Of a stretch of 64,000 nucleotides of DNA, positions 62,049-64,000 are shown one piece after another (positions within the stretch are counted from its first letter, which is position 1; the number at the start of each line of letters is the position of its first letter). Both the position numbers and the translations under genes were made by a program. Source of the DNA: Datisca glomerata. Taxonomy: Eukaryota; Streptophyta; Magnoliopsida; Cucurbitales; Datiscaceae. The notes below the pieces were generated by a model. That model saw nothing but the letters and a program-made list of their open reading frames with translations, was not told the origin of the DNA and ran no database searches. The DNA lies in the NCBI GenBank assembly GCA_003255025.1, contig QANY01004770.1:248001-312000 (forward strand), given 5' to 3'.

Positions 62049-62964
62049 TCCACCTGATGTCCATTTTCATAATCATCAAGCTTTGAACAAAACCTTTTTA
62101 ATTAGAAAAAACTATTTTTCTTAATTAAAAATTATCTCTATAATTATCTTATAAATTTATTGAATTTCACTTAACCAAAAAATAATTTATTGACTTGGTC
62201 AAACTTGGGTCAAACCCAATCAATTAATTAATCATCAATTTTCATTAAATTAAATATTAAAAGTTAATTTTAAAATTATATTAATTTCAAAATTTAAAAG
62301 ATAAAAGATAGAGTTAGGGTTTTCATAAAACTTTACAGTGATATGGTAAGTTGGTATTAGGATTTATGAAAACTTCCCTAGTTGTGACAATAGTCGCGAT
62401 GACAGGACTCTCCCACCACCACCCATCACTGCCAGCCAACCCCAACCACCGTCGACCACCACCGCCGGCCGCCACCGTCAATCACGAAGGCCCCACCAGT
62501 GTCTCTTTTCTAGCGAGCTCATCGTTGGAGTTGATTTCTCCAGCGGCGCCAACACCGGAATTCCTATTTCTTTTTTTTCCTCCATGTTTATCTCGTGCGT
62601 TCTTCGTCTTCTTGTAATCAGAATAATTATAATTTAATATTCAAAAATAAAATTACAAAAATTCTTACACTCGAAAATGGCTTACACAAGATGTAAGAAA
62701 AAATTAAAGAACAAAGTCTAACCAAATAATCATCATACAATTAACGATCCATTATTTAACCATACATTCAAAAGATAAAACCATCCATTCAATCATACAT
62801 ACCAAATATATGATGTAAGAAACCTCACACAGTATTTAATATACAAATATATAATGACCGCTTGATGCATTATTTAACTATACATTCAAAAGATAAATTC
62901 ATCCATCCATTCATACATACCAAATATATTATGAATAATGCAAGAAACCTCACACAATGTTTAA
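62049..62964. other. Spacer of the inverted repeat, no recognised gene
   Basis: Contains a GC-richer patch (62405-62545) encoding, in one short frame, a His/Pro-rich peptide (SHHHPSLPANPNHRRPPPPA), probably non-coding LTR sequence. Confidence 0.45.
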
Positions 62965-62968
62965 TTGT
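62749..62968. repeat. 118-bp tandem duplication
   Basis: CATTATTTAAC.ATACATTCA then AAAGATAAA and CATACATACCAAATATAT at about 62749 recurs at about 62867; both end AAGAAACCTCACACA.T.TTT. Confidence 0.88.
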
Positions 62969-63986
62969 TATGTTTGATAACAAGTCCATGCATTAGTCGA
63001 TCACATACCATAAATGAAAATCCCACACAGTTTCATTTAATCATGCATCTCATCAGTAGAAACATGATTTATTAGGATTGTCCTAATATGTTTATGTGTA
63101 TTATTTTATGAAATCAATTTCATGTAAACTGCTAGGTTATAATTAGTTAAAACTTAGTAATCATACCACACTAAGGGTATAGTAACCTTTAGGATAATCG
63201 ATTTTAGTAAAAGAATTTTATTAAAGTTTGATGAATATAAATAATTGTTAATCTAAGTTCACCTAATTATGACTTAGACGCTTTAGAAGGTTAAATGAAC
63301 TTAGACCAATGAGATTGGCATAACTGATTATTAAATATTCATAGGGTTATTATTTTAACGAATGATTAATTTGAAATTAGTTAATTTGTTAAAATGGAAA
63401 CACATAATCTTAAAATAGTGAGTGAGAGAAGGTTTACATGTCAATGTAACCTATGGTCTCCATCATTAGTACAACACCGTGAGGTGCAGTAAGGGCATCG
63501 AGATGGCTTTGTTTTCATCTCCCTAAGGAAGGTTCCGAGCTGTACCAATACCAAGGTTGAACTTCTTAAGAAGATAGGAGGAAGTAAGGTAGTTTAGTTT
63601 TGACCGACCCTAAGGCGGAATATTTTAAATGAAGTCATGAAATCTGAAATGATGGGTTACACTCACAAAGTCACAATTAAGCTTTCATATGGATAGTTGT
63701 GACTTGACCGAACAATCGATACCTTATTGTTAAAAGAGAAAATATGAGATATTTTAAGTTTTAATTAATAAGGACGAGAATATCTCATAGACAGTTTAAG
63801 ATTAATCTGACTGACCCTAAGTCAGCATATTAATCGCTGGGTTGTTTTATTGTAATTAGTATATGTTAAATTTGTGTGTTTATTATGTTACATTCATGTA
63901 TCACATTTACTTTTTGAATTCTAGATGTTTATCAATTATATTGAACTCGTATATTTTAAATTTCAGTTATCATTATAATATCTACT
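62965..63986 (+). repeat. Copia 5' region (LTR/leader) in opposite orientation
   Basis: Reverse-complement match of 60918-61925. It leads into a gag start on the plus strand. Confidence 0.8.
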
Positions 63987-64000
63987 ATGTGCAACCATGT
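63987..64000 (+). pseudogene. Start of a copia gag, cut by the window end
   Basis: ATGTGCAACCATG aligns with ATGGACAACCTTG, the gag start of the inverted copy at 60917. The rest lies outside the window. Confidence 0.55.

Noticed and set aside
62351..62617. 88-codon His/Pro-rich ORF as a gene
   Set aside because: Composition-driven, no domain, lies in the spacer of copia-derived repeats. Probably LTR sequence.

Overview
The window is a repeat-dense, AT-rich piece of a flowering-plant nuclear genome, most likely a dicot. Three things point to this: GT-AG introns, a four-exon 14-3-3 gene, and several plant retrotransposon lineages nested in one another. I could not name the species. Only one gene looks intact and functional, a 14-3-3 gene on the minus strand (41022-43836). 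A degenerate myosin VIII motor-domain fragment (54096-55763) and a 35-codon ORF (53246-53353) are the only other non-transposon coding signals. I see no tRNA, rRNA, CRISPR or prokaryotic features.

Layout. 1-2500 is the gag and probable 5' LTR of a minus-strand Ty3/gypsy element that continues off the left edge. 3166-4119 and 10400-11401 are the two halves of one LINE, split by a non-autonomous plus-strand LTR element (4120-10399). That element carries two different tandem arrays (49 bp and about 81 bp) and is itself split by a 2.07-kb solo copia-type LTR (7178-9243). 13650-20642 is a minus-strand gypsy element flanked by a perfect 5-bp duplication (GTATG). It has lost protease and reverse transcriptase, keeps gag, an RNase H-like domain and integrase, and carries a plus-strand antisense ORF with two spliceable introns plus a 46-bp tandem array. 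21423-28511 is a second minus-strand gypsy element with gag to integrase and a 78-bp array.

28512-34489 is gene-free, with short repeats and one probable DNA-transposon remnant. 34490-39460 is a decayed plus-strand copia element. The 14-3-3 gene follows, with a 1.04-kb hAT-like element (44020-45057) sitting about 184 bp upstream of its start codon. 46510-52632 is a minus-strand copia element (3' LTR, pol, gag). 52633-56430 holds the myosin VIII fragment between two stretches resembling CACTA subterminal sequence. 56431-62048 is a rearranged minus-strand copia-derived block with two tandem integrase-gag copies between direct repeats. 62965-64000 is the 5' part of a related copia copy in the opposite orientation, so 60912-64000 forms a large inverted repeat.

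The genes do not form an operon or pathway. The history visible here is repeated insertion, deletion and local duplication around one conserved regulatory gene. No novel biological system is demonstrated. The strongest leads are the intron-bearing antisense ORF inside a deleted gypsy element, lineage-specific tandem arrays in each gypsy element, possible capture of a myosin VIII fragment by a DNA transposon, and the large copia inverted repeat.
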